18,128 nt of DNA from an uncultured beta proteobacterium (GCA_903929925.1 CAIYWO010000155.1:1-18128), one strand, 5' to 3'. Counted from the first letter of the stretch, positions 1-8,243 are shown. The notes: a model not told the origin generated them from the sequence alone. Translations and numbers: made by a program.

Positions 1-10
1 AGTTTTAAGC

Positions 11-568
11 ATGAAAACCGCACAAGAGCTGCGCGTAGGCAACGTCGTGATGGTTGGCAAAGATGCCGTCGTCGTGCAGCGCGCCGAATACAGCAAATCG
101 GGCCGCAACGCCTCGGTCGTTAAACTCAAATTTAAAAACCTGCTGACTGGTTCAGGCAGCGAGACCGTGTCCAAAGCCGACGAAAAGTACGATGTCGTTG
201 TACTGGATCGCAAAGAGTGCACTTACTCATACTTTGCAGATCCGATGTACGTGTTTATGGACGCAGATTTCAACCAGTATGAGATCGAAGCAGACAGCAT
301 GGGCGACGCCCTGCACTACCTCGAGGAAGGCATGCCGGTTGAAGCTGTTTTCTATGATGGTCGTGCGATTTCTGTTGAGTTGCCCACCATGGTTGTCCGC
401 GAAATCGTCTACACCGAACCTGCTGTTCGTGGTGACACTTCGGGCAAAGTCATGAAGCCAGCAAAAATCAACACCGGTCATGAGCTTCCAGTTCCGCTTT
501 TTTGCGCAATTGGCGACAAGATCGAAATCGACACACGCACTGGTGAGTACCGCAGCCGTGTGATGTAA
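11..568 (+). CDS. efp: Elongation factor P (EF-P)
   Basis: Complete 185-residue EF-P, the usual family length. EF-P binds between the P and E sites of ribosomes stalled on consecutive prolines and promotes peptide-bond formation. The three beta-barrel domains can be followed: an N-terminal KOW-like domain (about residues 1-63), a central OB domain (about 65-128) and a C-terminal OB domain ending in GEYRSRV. The tip of the domain I loop reads KSGRNA with arginine at position 32, the residue rhamnosylated by EarP in Pseudomonas, Neisseria and Bordetella-type EF-P; lysine stands there in the EpmA-modified type. The ATG at 11 gives the canonical N-terminus MKTAQELR; its ribosome binding site is mostly cut off by the window edge. 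A strong terminator follows 17 bases after the stop. earP is often adjacent in such genomes and would lie left of the window (inference). Identity is very secure. Confidence 0.98.
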   Translation: MKTAQELRVGNVVMVGKDAVVVQRAEYSKSGRNASVVKLKFKNLLTGSGSETVSKADEKYDVVVLDRKECTYSYFADPMYVFMDADFNQYEIEADSMGDALHYLEEGMPVEAVFYDGRAISVELPTMVVREIVYTEPAVRGDTSGKVMKPAKINTGHELPVPLFCAIGDKIEIDTRTGEYRSRVM

Positions 569-584
569 AGATCACATGCGGATC

Positions 585-616
585 AAAAAATAGCTCCCTT
601 GGGAGCTATTTTTTTT
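585..616 (+). terminator. Bidirectional rho-independent terminator of efp
   Basis: A perfect 8-bp stem (TAGCTCCC at 591-598, GGGAGCTA at 601-608) with a two-base TT centre is flanked by six A on the left and eight T on the right. It can terminate efp on the plus strand and, because of the A-tract at 585-590, also the convergent minus-strand gene ending at 628. Including the A/T flanks the paired region could extend to 14 bp. Confidence 0.92.
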
Positions 617-627
617 GCTCTGCAAAA

Positions 628-924
628 CTAGAATAAGTTAGCAAGTTTGGCGATTGCACCAAGAACTGCAATCAAGCTCGTAAACTGCATGCCGATGACC
701 CAGACAAATTTGCGATCAACGTCAGCGCGAAAATCTTGCTGTGTGCGATTCACCTCGCAAAATCTTCTATCAACTTCTGCTCGAAACTCGTGCTGGACGC
801 GACCAACCTCAGAGAATCTACGATCCATATCGGCACTTAGGTCGGCAATGGACCGATCCAGACGATCGATTGATTTAGTATGCTGCTGGGCTAAAACTTC
901 AAGCACTGTGATGCGTTTTTCCAT
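628..924 (-). CDS. Small repeat coiled-coil protein with C-terminal membrane helix (unknown function)
   Basis: Hypothetical protein of 98 residues from the ATG at 924; a GTG at 930 would add two residues, and neither has a strong Shine-Dalgarno sequence. The first 70 residues are highly charged and helical. They include a tandem 18-residue repeat, DRRFSEVGRVQHEFRAEV then DRRFCEVNRTQQDFRADV, followed by the start of a third unit, DRKF. The C-terminus (about residues 75-98, WVIGMQFTSLIAVLGAIAKL) is a hydrophobic helix likely to anchor the protein in the inner membrane with the coiled coil on one side. The heptad-like spacing suggests an oligomeric stalk. It resembles the many small coiled-coil/membrane proteins of no known function in proteobacteria (DUF1640-like architecture), but I cannot assign it to a family. 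The gene is convergent with efp and probably monocistronic. Confidence 0.7.
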   Translation of the reverse strand: MEKRITVLEVLAQQHTKSIDRLDRSIADLSADMDRRFSEVGRVQHEFRAEVDRRFCEVNRTQQDFRADVDRKFVWVIGMQFTSLIAVLGAIAKLANLF

Positions 925-1005
925 GCCCACATCTTAAGTAAATACATTGACGAGAACAAGGGCAAAAGCAGGACAAAGACAGGTCAGCGACCAAGAATTT
1001 TGTAA

Positions 1006-1263
1006 CTAGTTGTGTCGAGTTTTTTGCTCTAACTCGTCGAGCCAGGCAATGGCATAGATTCGATTAGTGCCACACATTTCTACTGATGGCTGCAAACCGC
1101 CGCAAAAATGGGGGCGCTCAGGCTTGCCGAACAAAGCACACCGCATATCCGCCAAGAGCTGCACACAGGGGACGCCTGCAGGCTTGCCATGCGGCATACC
1201 GGGGATGGGACTTGTAATGGAGGGCGCCACACAACAGGCGCCACAATCAGGACGACACTTCAC
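1006..1263 (-). CDS. YkgJ family cysteine-cluster protein
   Basis: An 85-residue protein matching the YkgJ/UPF0153 family of putative zinc- or iron-binding proteins. Eight cysteines are visible: C3, C7, C10 and C11 in the N-terminal MKCRPDCGACC motif, then C33, C42, C54 and C64. The stretch SPIPGMPHGKPAG (about 18-30) is typical of the short proteobacterial form. The exact biochemical role of the family is not established; related cysteine clusters occur in flagellin lysine methylase FliB. The start is GTG, overlapping the stop of the upstream DUF1178 gene as GTGA (1260-1263), so translation is probably coupled and the two genes form one transcript. The short length is normal for this subfamily. 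Confidence 0.88.
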   Translation of the reverse strand: MKCRPDCGACCVAPSITSPIPGMPHGKPAGVPCVQLLADMRCALFGKPERPHFCGGLQPSVEMCGTNRIYAIAWLDELEQKTRHN

Positions 1264-1751
1264 TGCAGACGGTCTGTATCCAGAAACTCTGGTAAGGCAA
1301 CGACTGCAATGCCCTCTTCTGCTAAGGCCTCACGCTCTTGTGGCGTGGCCGTACCACGAATAGGCCGCTCATCCGACTCGCCCTCATGTATACGACGTGC
1401 TTCATCGGCGAACCGGTCACCAACGTTCTCGGTTTTACTGACGAATTCGCGCATCTGCTGCATCAGGGCTGCCTGCAACTGCAAAAGTTGACCTGACTCG
1501 TTGGAAACCGCAACGGCATTTGACGAACTAGTCACTGCAGGCACCTGAGCATCAGATGCGGGCGGTACGTCTGAAAAATGCCCGACATTGAGTCGTGGCG
1601 CAGACAGCCGCTTGGTGATCGTGGTGTCTTGACACATGGGACAGGTCACCAGACCGCGCGCCTGCTGGGCATCATAATCATCATGCGAGCCGAACCAGCC
1701 TTCAAAAAGATGGCTATTCGCACACTGCAGATCGAAAACTTTTAAACCCAT
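1260..1751 (-). CDS. DUF1178 family zinc-ribbon protein
   Basis: A 163-residue protein of the DUF1178 family, common in alpha- and betaproteobacteria and without an assigned function. The N-terminal MGLKVFDLQC and HLFEGWF motifs are characteristic. Likely zinc ligands are C10 with H14, then C37 and C40 in CPMC, forming a small zinc ribbon over about residues 1-50. A low-complexity Ala/Ser linker (about 60-90) follows, then a conserved helical C-terminal part (about 90-150) with the motif ERPIRGTATPQEREAL. The ATG at 1751 is the natural start and gives the canonical N-terminus. The gene is first of a two-gene unit with the YkgJ-type protein and has a plausible promoter directly upstream at 1793-1821. 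A role in metal handling or protein quality control is only a guess. Confidence 0.9.
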   Translation of the reverse strand: MGLKVFDLQCANSHLFEGWFGSHDDYDAQQARGLVTCPMCQDTTITKRLSAPRLNVGHFSDVPPASDAQVPAVTSSSNAVAVSNESGQLLQLQAALMQQMREFVSKTENVGDRFADEARRIHEGESDERPIRGTATPQEREALAEEGIAVVALPEFLDTDRLQ

Positions 1752-1792
1752 GTTGTCTATCTTGAGGCAAAACCGAGAAATACAAGGGTTTG

Positions 1793-1821
1793 AGTATACC
1801 GGAGGCCCTCACCGAGGCAGA
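1793..1821 (-). promoter_or_regulatory. Putative promoter for DUF1178-ykgJ
   Basis: On the minus strand a good -10 box TATACT (1793-1798) is preceded, after an 18-base spacer, by a weak -35 (TTCTGC). It lies in the 71-base gap between the end of the ABC transporter fusion gene and the DUF1178 start, giving a leader of about 35 nucleotides. Only the -10 is convincing. Confidence 0.35.
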
Positions 1822-1822
1822 A

Positions 1823-4800
1823 CTAAGTCACCAGATCAAGTCGGGGAACCGCTGCCAGCAACTCCTGTGTGATCCGATGCGTGGGTGCCTGAAGCACCTG
1901 TTTTGCATCCCCGAGCTCCACCAGCACCCCCGCGTCCATCACCGCGACACGGTCTGCCAGATACTCCACCACACCAAAGTTATGCGTAATGAATAAATAA
2001 GCCATACCGGTTTCTTTCTGTAGGTCTGACAATAGATCAAGAATCTGCGCCTGCACCGATACATCAAGCGCCGAAGTCGGCTCATCCAATATCAGGACCG
2101 CGGGCTCGACTGCAAGTGCCCGCGCAATCGCAATGCGTTGGCGCTGCCCGCCGGAAAACTCATGCGGATAACGATCCGATGCATCGCTCGGCAAACCTAC
2201 CCTGTCAAGCAAGTACGCAATACGACGCGTTTGCTCGATGCGACTCCACTCTGGGCGCAAGGCCTCAATCCCTTCCTGCAAAATAGCCCCAACCCGCATT
2301 CGTGGATCGAGAGATGCGTAGGGATCTTGAAAAACGATCTGGATCTGCCTGCGTAGCGCCAGTAGTCGACGCCCCGAGCACGTCAGAATATTTGAATCGC
2401 TTACGGTCGCACTGCCCGATACCTCGGCGTTCGAATCGAGCAGTCGAAGCAGTGCCTTAGCCACCGTTGTCTTGCCGCAACCTGAGGCGCCCACCAAGGC
2501 AAGTGTTTCCCCTGCACGCAACTCAAAACTCACGCCTTGCACCACATTGTTATATCCCGCCACACGCCGCAAGAGACCTTTTCGTAACGCGTAGCGGACC
2601 TGCAGATTCTCCACAGCCAAACAGATAGCACCCGCACCCAACTCTGGCGAGGCAGAGGGCTGGGAAATCAACAAACGCTCCCGTCCCGCAGCGGATAGTG
2701 GCTTTCCGCGCTTACTAAAGGTAGGGATTGCTTCAAAGAGCTCAAGTGCGTAGGGATGCTCTGGTGCACGAAAGAATTTTTCCGCCGAGGCTGTTTCCAC
2801 AACTTCGCCATGGCGCATCAAGGCCACGGTGTCTGCTACATCCTTAACAACGGCTAAGTCATGGGTGATTAACAAAACCGCCATCCCAAGCTCTTTCTGA
2901 ATATCGGCCAAGAGCTTTAACACTTGCGCCTGAACGGTCACATCCAGAGCTGTGGTCGGTTCATCCGCGATCAGTAACTCTGGCTCGGCCGCCAAAGCGA
3001 TGGCAATCATGACGCGTTGCTTCTGTCCGCCAGAGAATTGAAACGGATAATCATCCACTCGGCGCGCAGGCTCTGGGATCCCAACACGCTCGAGCCACTG
3101 AATCGCCCGTGCGCGTGCGGCTTGCCCGCGAAGCGTCGTGTGCGCCTCGATCGCCTCAATGATTTGTTGACCAATACGCATCACTGGATTAAGACTGGTC
3201 GCAGGTTCCTGAAAAATCATTCCAGCACGGCCACCACGCACGTCACGCATCGCAACCTCAGGCAGCCCTAGCAACTCTGTGCCTTCCAATACAACACGTC
3301 CCCGCGTGACTCGCAGGGCCTCAGGCAGCAGCCGAAGCAAGGCCATTGCCGTCATGCTTTTCCCGGAACCAGATTCACCCACCAAGGCGAAGGTCTCGCC
3401 GCGCTGCACGGTTAGAGCCAGGGCCTTTACTGCAAGCTGAAAACGCTCTTGCGTATCGATCGATACATCCAGGCCTGTCACGTGCAGAACTGGCTGCACG
3501 ACAGATGCCTGAGCACTTACCCCAATCGGAAATGCGTCGTGCGTTGCCTTCACGTGACCTTGCGCTGCTGCGGTAGGCCCACGCCGCACTCTAAATGAGC
3601 GCGTCCGTGGATCGAAGGCTTCACGGACTGCATCAGCAAACAGGTTGGCAGCTAGTACCAGCGCCAACATAAACAGAAAGGCGGCGAGCAGATTCCACCA
3701 GATCATCGGATCGCGCGACATTTCAAACCGCGCCTTCTCGATCATCGAACCAAAGGAATTCATGCTTGGGTCGACGCCAATACCAAGATAAGAAAGTACC
3801 GCTTCGTACAACACTAAACCAGAGAATTCCAGCACAACCGTGATCAACACGATGTGCATCACGTTTGGTAATAAGTGCCGCGCCATAATGCGCAAATTAG
3901 AAATACCAAATGCCCGGGCCGCCTGCACATACTCAAGCTCGCGCAGTTTGAGCGACTCCGCACGCAACAGACGACACAACCCGGCCCAACCGGTGAGGCC
4001 CAGGATCATGCACAACAAGAAAAGACGTAGATCGGCGCGCTGAACCGAGGTTGGAAACAACCCGGGGTTAGTGTCGATATACACCTGCATCATCAACACA
4101 CACGCGGCGATCAACAATACGCCAGGGATTGATGTCAGCGTCGTATAGAGGTACTGGATGACATCATCAATCCAGCCTTTGAAGTAGCCTGCTGCAATAC
4201 CAAACGCAAGTGCCGGTGGCAGCATTGCAATCGTGGTTAAGCTGCCGATCACCCAGGCAGTACGCACGCTCTTTAATGCTTGCCATAAGACATCATTGCC
4301 CGTGCGGTCCGTCCCCAATACGTGATAGCCCGAGGCCAAACCCACCACGGCTCCGAGCAACAAACAAACGATCGTCGAGGTCAACAACATCGCACGCCAG
4401 GGGATCTCGGTCTGACCGCTGAGCATCTGCTGCCAATATTCACGACGCGACCCCGACTTGACGCACAGCATCCGCAAGGCGACCAGCAAGCCCGCCAGTA
4501 AAGCGCCGCCAGCCAGCCCTAACGCAAGCCTCTTGAGCACATCGGTGAGCCACTGGGCTTCAGGCTCGCCAAGATGTCGTCCCCCAAAGCGCAAACGAGG
4601 AAAGTCACGGACCGGAGCACCACCTTCCTGCAAAATAGTTTCTTTTGTGTACTGCTGCCACGCGAGAGGCGACGAGTAGGTCTTTTCAGGTCTGACAAAC
4701 GCGGTGTCCTCGAGCAGCACATCGAGCAATGACACAACCTTTGGCGCATACACCACGGGGCTTGAGTTCGAGGCACCGGGCACTGGCGGCAGCCGTGGCT

Positions 4801-5008
4801 GAAAATGGATTGAATCCAATAACCCCACAGCAACGAATAATGCCAGCACAACTGCGGAACACATCGCTGGCGTAGTGCGCGCGACACGCCCCCAGGTTGC
4901 GCGCAGTGTGCGCGAGCGAGCAACATGCCATGCATAGCCCATGACTGCTGCGACCAAAGCAAATAATGCAGCATCCGTCCAGAGAAGAATAAATTTTGGC
5001 ATAGTCAC
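1823..5008 (-). CDS. Three-part ABC importer fusion: DppC-type permease + two ATPase domains
   Basis: A single 1061-residue polypeptide carries what are normally three subunits of a peptide (Dpp/Opp/Yej-type) importer. Residues 1-465 are a permease: extra N-terminal membrane helices (about 5-27, 48-66 and 159-182) enclosing a periplasmic stretch, then the binding-protein-dependent core with GTDRTGNDVLWQ (232-243) and the EAA coupling loop (about 359-383). A linker of about 40 residues leads to ATPase 1: Walker A GESGSGKS (544-551), signature FSGGQKQR (658-665), Walker B with E683, H-loop H716 and the peptide-transporter tail motif HPYA (751-754). ATPase 2: Walker A GASGCGKT (840-847), signature FSGGQRQR (951-958), Walker B with E976, H1009; its tail has HRIT instead of HPYT. 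Both nucleotide sites look catalytic. The GTG start overlaps the preceding permease stop as GTGA (5005-5008); an ATG at 5002 is an alternative. No stop or frame change interrupts the junctions. Confidence 0.93.
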   Translation of the reverse strand: MTMPKFILLWTDAALFALVAAVMGYAWHVARSRTLRATWGRVARTTPAMCSAVVLALFVAVGLLDSIHFQPRLPPVPGASNSSPVVYAPKVVSLLDVLLEDTAFVRPEKTYSSPLAWQQYTKETILQEGGAPVRDFPRLRFGGRHLGEPEAQWLTDVLKRLALGLAGGALLAGLLVALRMLCVKSGSRREYWQQMLSGQTEIPWRAMLLTSTIVCLLLGAVVGLASGYHVLGTDRTGNDVLWQALKSVRTAWVIGSLTTIAMLPPALAFGIAAGYFKGWIDDVIQYLYTTLTSIPGVLLIAACVLMMQVYIDTNPGLFPTSVQRADLRLFLLCMILGLTGWAGLCRLLRAESLKLRELEYVQAARAFGISNLRIMARHLLPNVMHIVLITVVLEFSGLVLYEAVLSYLGIGVDPSMNSFGSMIEKARFEMSRDPMIWWNLLAAFLFMLALVLAANLFADAVREAFDPRTRSFRVRRGPTAAAQGHVKATHDAFPIGVSAQASVVQPVLHVTGLDVSIDTQERFQLAVKALALTVQRGETFALVGESGSGKSMTAMALLRLLPEALRVTRGRVVLEGTELLGLPEVAMRDVRGGRAGMIFQEPATSLNPVMRIGQQIIEAIEAHTTLRGQAARARAIQWLERVGIPEPARRVDDYPFQFSGGQKQRVMIAIALAAEPELLIADEPTTALDVTVQAQVLKLLADIQKELGMAVLLITHDLAVVKDVADTVALMRHGEVVETASAEKFFRAPEHPYALELFEAIPTFSKRGKPLSAAGRERLLISQPSASPELGAGAICLAVENLQVRYALRKGLLRRVAGYNNVVQGVSFELRAGETLALVGASGCGKTTVAKALLRLLDSNAEVSGSATVSDSNILTCSGRRLLALRRQIQIVFQDPYASLDPRMRVGAILQEGIEALRPEWSRIEQTRRIAYLLDRVGLPSDASDRYPHEFSGGQRQRIAIARALAVEPAVLILDEPTSALDVSVQAQILDLLSDLQKETGMAYLFITHNFGVVEYLADRVAVMDAGVLVELGDAKQVLQAPTHRITQELLAAVPRLDLVT

Positions 5009-5982
5009 TCGAACCTGACGCGCGGGTCAGCTAGGGTGTAGGAGATGTCCGCCAGAATCAACCCCAAGATATAGAGCGAGGCGCCAAGAAACACCATCGC
5101 GCGCACGACCGAAAAATCCTGGCCACTAATGGCGTCTATGGTGTAGCTGCCCAACCCTGGAATGCCAAAGAAAGACTCCGAGATCAAACTCCCCATAAAC
5201 AGCAAGGGCAGCGCCGAGACCGCGCCAGTCAGAATCGGCAGCATGGCATTGCGCAACACATGCTTAAACAACACAGCGCGTTCGCTCAAACCTTTTGCGC
5301 GGGCCGTCCGCACGTAATCCTTGCCGACCTCCTCCAGAAAAAGACTACGCAAGAACCGCGCCTCTGGCCCCAGACGCGCAATGACAGCCACCAGGACAGG
5401 CAAGGCTAAAAACTTCACCGCATCCCATCCGCCTGCGAACCCCGAATAAGGCACCAAGCGCAAGAGCTTAGAAAACAGCCATTGCCCTGCAATAATATAA
5501 AAGAGGCCTGAGATCGAAAGCATCACCACGCACAGCACGACACCCCAAAAATCTAGATGGGTCGTCCTAAAAAACACCAGCAGCAAGGCAAACCCGATAC
5601 TCACCAACAGACCAAGTATGAAGGTCGGGATGGCTAGAGCAAGACTTGGCCACATCCGCTTGCCAATTTCACGACCGATGTCTCGCCCCTCGTCGGAGGC
5701 CCCGAAATCGAATTTCAACAAGGGGACCGAGCGTTGATAAAAAATAGTGTCAGTGTATTGATCTAAACCACGCGCTTGCGTATTGATGAACAAAGGTTTG
5801 TCGTAGCCCCGTTCGGCCTTCCACTTGGTGATCGCATCGGCACTTACACGTTGCCCACCGATCGCCAGTCGAGCCATGTCATCCGGCGTATTGACGGCAA
5901 AGAACAGTACGAAGGTAAACAGATTGACCCCAATTAAGATCAACACGCCGTACAACATCCGACGTAGTACATAACCGATCAT
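5005..5982 (-). CDS. Peptide-type ABC transporter permease (DppB/YejB-like)
   Basis: A 325-residue inner-membrane permease of the binding-protein-dependent transport family, forming the translocation channel with the permease half of the fusion encoded next. The N-terminus MIGYVLRRMLYGVLILIGV is the typical first helix of DppB/OppB/YejB. About six hydrophobic segments follow, with a periplasmic loop between about 30 and 110 and the cytoplasmic EAA loop at about 222-250 (VRTARAKGLSERAVLFKHVL), then FFGIPGLG (271-278) and the usual C-terminal end LADPRVRFE. The frame stays open to 6114, but the added residues are antisense-like and lack a signal; the ATG at 5982 has a GGAG box eight bases upstream and overlaps the binding-protein stop as ATGA (5979-5982). 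The gene is second of the transporter set, and its own stop overlaps the start of the fusion gene. Confidence 0.95.
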   Translation of the reverse strand: MIGYVLRRMLYGVLILIGVNLFTFVLFFAVNTPDDMARLAIGGQRVSADAITKWKAERGYDKPLFINTQARGLDQYTDTIFYQRSVPLLKFDFGASDEGRDIGREIGKRMWPSLALAIPTFILGLLVSIGFALLLVFFRTTHLDFWGVVLCVVMLSISGLFYIIAGQWLFSKLLRLVPYSGFAGGWDAVKFLALPVLVAVIARLGPEARFLRSLFLEEVGKDYVRTARAKGLSERAVLFKHVLRNAMLPILTGAVSALPLLFMGSLISESFFGIPGLGSYTIDAISGQDFSVVRAMVFLGASLYILGLILADISYTLADPRVRFE

Positions 5983-8243
5983 TTTGAGGTCTCCGCTATG
6001 TCGCCCATCGCATTCTGTTGCGCTTGCTGTCGAAGCGCGCGCCAGGCAGGCCAAACCAACAAACCAATCAGACCAAACAGAAGAATGAGCGGCCACCATA
6101 TCGGTGGATTCCATTCTGCGATTTTTTTGCTACGCAAGTCACTGTCGATCTTCATGTATTGCAAGGTGTTGCGTACCATCTGCGTGGGTTTGGCATTACC
6201 TACCCATTGCTGAAAGGCGCCGCCTGACTTAGGAAACAGACCAAACATCCAAGGCGCGTCCTCTTGCACGATTTTTGTCATTTGCGCGATGATCTGCTCT
6301 TTCTCAGGACCATCAGGCAAATCGCGCATTTTTTCAAATAGTGCGTCGTATTCAGGGTTCACATAGTTCGATGCGTTCTCCCCCCCTTTCTCCGCCTTCA
6401 CATTTGGACCATAAAGCAAGAAGAGGAAATTTTCAGCATCGGGGTAGTCCGCAACCCAGCCCCACATATACATCTGTGCAACACCGCGTGCCATCTTCTC
6501 TTGAAAACGGTTGTAGTCTGTCGCGCGAATATCAAGTTGCACACCGATCTGAGCGAACTGTCTTCGCATCCAATCGAGTGTTGGGCTTGATCCCCCCGCG
6601 CCACTAGCGGAATCAAAATACAGCACGAGTGGTTCGCCCGTGGTCACATGGCGCCCATTGGGATAGCCAGCTTCAGCCAGCAAGCGTCGCGCCTGATCCA
6701 GAGACTTTCGTTGCGCCTTTCCATCAACGACATCATAGACAACTGGATTGATGCCTGACGCACCCGATTGATAACCAAGAATACCTGGAGGGACCGGACC
6801 ATACGCAACCTGCGCCTGATCATTCTGGAAAATAGCAACGAATTCTTCCCAGTTAAACGCAATGCTCAACGCTTGACGCAACTTCCGATTGCGTACCTGC
6901 TGTTCAGGCGTATCCCCACGTCCCACTATCGGATCCCGCCAGTTAAAGCCAAAGTACTGCATTTGCGCTTCGACGGTCGTCGGCAACTGTATGCCGTGCT
7001 TCGCATAAAGCGCGGCCTTCTCTGTTGAATCAGAGGCTGCGACCAGCATGGCGACACCTGTGTCGCCTCGATCAACCTGAGGCACATCGTAATAGCCTTG
7101 CATAAACTTGCCTTGCAAGGGAATACTTTCTTTCTCAATATTGAAGACGATCCGATCAATAAATGGAGTCATCTTGCCGCAATCTTCTAACAAGCCTTTC
7201 GCGCGGTCAGTGGGCTCACCCTCACACGGATAGGGTTCACCTCGAAAATTTGGATTGCGCGCCAAGACATGCCGACGGTTTTGTATAGATTCCGTCAACA
7301 TGTAAGGACCCGTTCCGACTGGCCAATTATTGAGCGTCAAGTTGCGCTGGGCCATTCCCGGTTGGCTATAGAAGCGATCAGCTTCCCAGGGAACCGGCGC
7401 CACGAAGGTCATTGCCAGCCAATACTTGAACTGAGGATACAAACCCTTCACGCGAATTCGTAACGTGTACTCATCAAGCGCTTCAACACCGGAGAAACCG
7501 GCACTGCGCAAATCCAACCAAGGCAAATCACGCGAACCAACCGTCACATCCTTACGCAGATCCGTATCTATCTCTCGCAGCCGGGCGCCATACTCTTTCA
7601 TTCCCACAACATGCTGCGCAAGGGTTGAGAAAATTGGTGATGCCACGCGAGGGCTTGCCAAGCGACGAATCGCATACACGTAGTCATGTGCCGTGAGTTC
7701 GCGTGATCCTTGTTGCGCAAAGTCACTCATCACGAACTTGTCTTTCAGCTGTTCTGGTGCCAGAGGCCAATAGCTGTAACGTCCGTCAGCTTCACGCGCG
7801 AAAACCGGATGGGGTTGATACTGAATCCCCTTACGCAAGGGGATATCGTAAATACTCTCTGCAATATCTTTGGCCGCAGCGTCTGCGCCTAACTTATTAC
7901 CTTGCTGATCGACATAGACTGGCTCAGCGACCTGAAGTGCCGTACGTGGGATCAACTCGTACGGGCGCTTTAAATAGTGGTATCCATAAAGCGGCTCGTA
8001 GATGTTGTAGGTATAAGGCGTTTCATCCGTTGAGTAGGAGCGTGCAGGATCCAGGTATTTAGGAGAACGTTGCGTGAACGCCGTATACAAGACGTTTTTC
8101 GTCTCAGCCCCGGCTGCATAGGGACTGTTGATCGGTGAGTCAATTCCCTGCGGTCCGCAGCCAACGAGCGTGGCACAGCACGTGATCGCCGCGAAGAAAT
8201 TTTTTATTTGCACTTTTTGTTTTGCCAACAAACGACGCGCCAT
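5979..8243 (-). CDS. Large peptide-type ABC substrate-binding lipoprotein with C-terminal membrane anchor
   Basis: A solute-binding protein of the peptide/nickel family (SBP_bac_5) with about 754 residues, versus 500-600 for DppA/OppA/YejA. The N-terminus has basic residues, a hydrophobic stretch and a lipobox LVGC, so C29 should be lipidated. Family features include the early YLDPARSYSTDETPYTYNIYEPLYGY region, a WPVGTGPY segment in the middle, and late YNRFQEKMARGVAQMYMWGWVADYPDAENF. Unusually, after the binding domain a helix of about 20 residues (715-734, WWPLILLFGLIGLLVWPAW) is followed by a basic tail, predicting a second anchor with the C-terminus in the cytoplasm. The extra length also includes an insertion near residues 85-160. 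Start: ATG 8243 lies inside the nuclease gene (40-base overlap); TTG 8249 or GTG 8213 are alternatives. The substrate is not deducible beyond peptide-like. Confidence 0.93.
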   Translation of the reverse strand: MARRLLAKQKVQIKNFFAAITCCATLVGCGPQGIDSPINSPYAAGAETKNVLYTAFTQRSPKYLDPARSYSTDETPYTYNIYEPLYGYHYLKRPYELIPRTALQVAEPVYVDQQGNKLGADAAAKDIAESIYDIPLRKGIQYQPHPVFAREADGRYSYWPLAPEQLKDKFVMSDFAQQGSRELTAHDYVYAIRRLASPRVASPIFSTLAQHVVGMKEYGARLREIDTDLRKDVTVGSRDLPWLDLRSAGFSGVEALDEYTLRIRVKGLYPQFKYWLAMTFVAPVPWEADRFYSQPGMAQRNLTLNNWPVGTGPYMLTESIQNRRHVLARNPNFRGEPYPCEGEPTDRAKGLLEDCGKMTPFIDRIVFNIEKESIPLQGKFMQGYYDVPQVDRGDTGVAMLVAASDSTEKAALYAKHGIQLPTTVEAQMQYFGFNWRDPIVGRGDTPEQQVRNRKLRQALSIAFNWEEFVAIFQNDQAQVAYGPVPPGILGYQSGASGINPVVYDVVDGKAQRKSLDQARRLLAEAGYPNGRHVTTGEPLVLYFDSASGAGGSSPTLDWMRRQFAQIGVQLDIRATDYNRFQEKMARGVAQMYMWGWVADYPDAENFLFLLYGPNVKAEKGGENASNYVNPEYDALFEKMRDLPDGPEKEQIIAQMTKIVQEDAPWMFGLFPKSGGAFQQWVGNAKPTQMVRNTLQYMKIDSDLRSKKIAEWNPPIWWPLILLFGLIGLLVWPAWRALRQQAQQNAMGDIAETSK
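5991..5994 (-). promoter_or_regulatory. Ribosome binding site fixing the permease start
   Basis: GGAG on the minus strand, eight bases before the ATG at 5982. It decides for the internal start over the open reading frame extension to 6114, and lies inside the coding end of the substrate-binding protein, consistent with coupled translation. Confidence 0.7.

Noticed and set aside
1108..1491. 127-residue plus-strand open frame across the YkgJ and DUF1178 genes
   Set aside because: It is antisense to two well-supported family members and has no homologous features.
1006..1751. YkgJ and DUF1178 proteins as a toxin-antitoxin or defence pair
   Set aside because: Both are widespread conserved housekeeping families of the group; size and coupling alone do not support a defence role.
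4519..4974. 151-residue minus-strand open frame inside the ABC fusion gene
   Set aside because: It is a frame shadow of the N-terminal permease part, with a Cys/Arg/Ser-rich composition and no recognisable motif.
5983..6114. 44-residue N-terminal extension of the DppB-like permease
   Set aside because: The extension lies in another frame of the receptor's 3' end, has no helix or signal typical of the family, and the ATG at 5982 has a good ribosome binding site and gives the canonical first helix.
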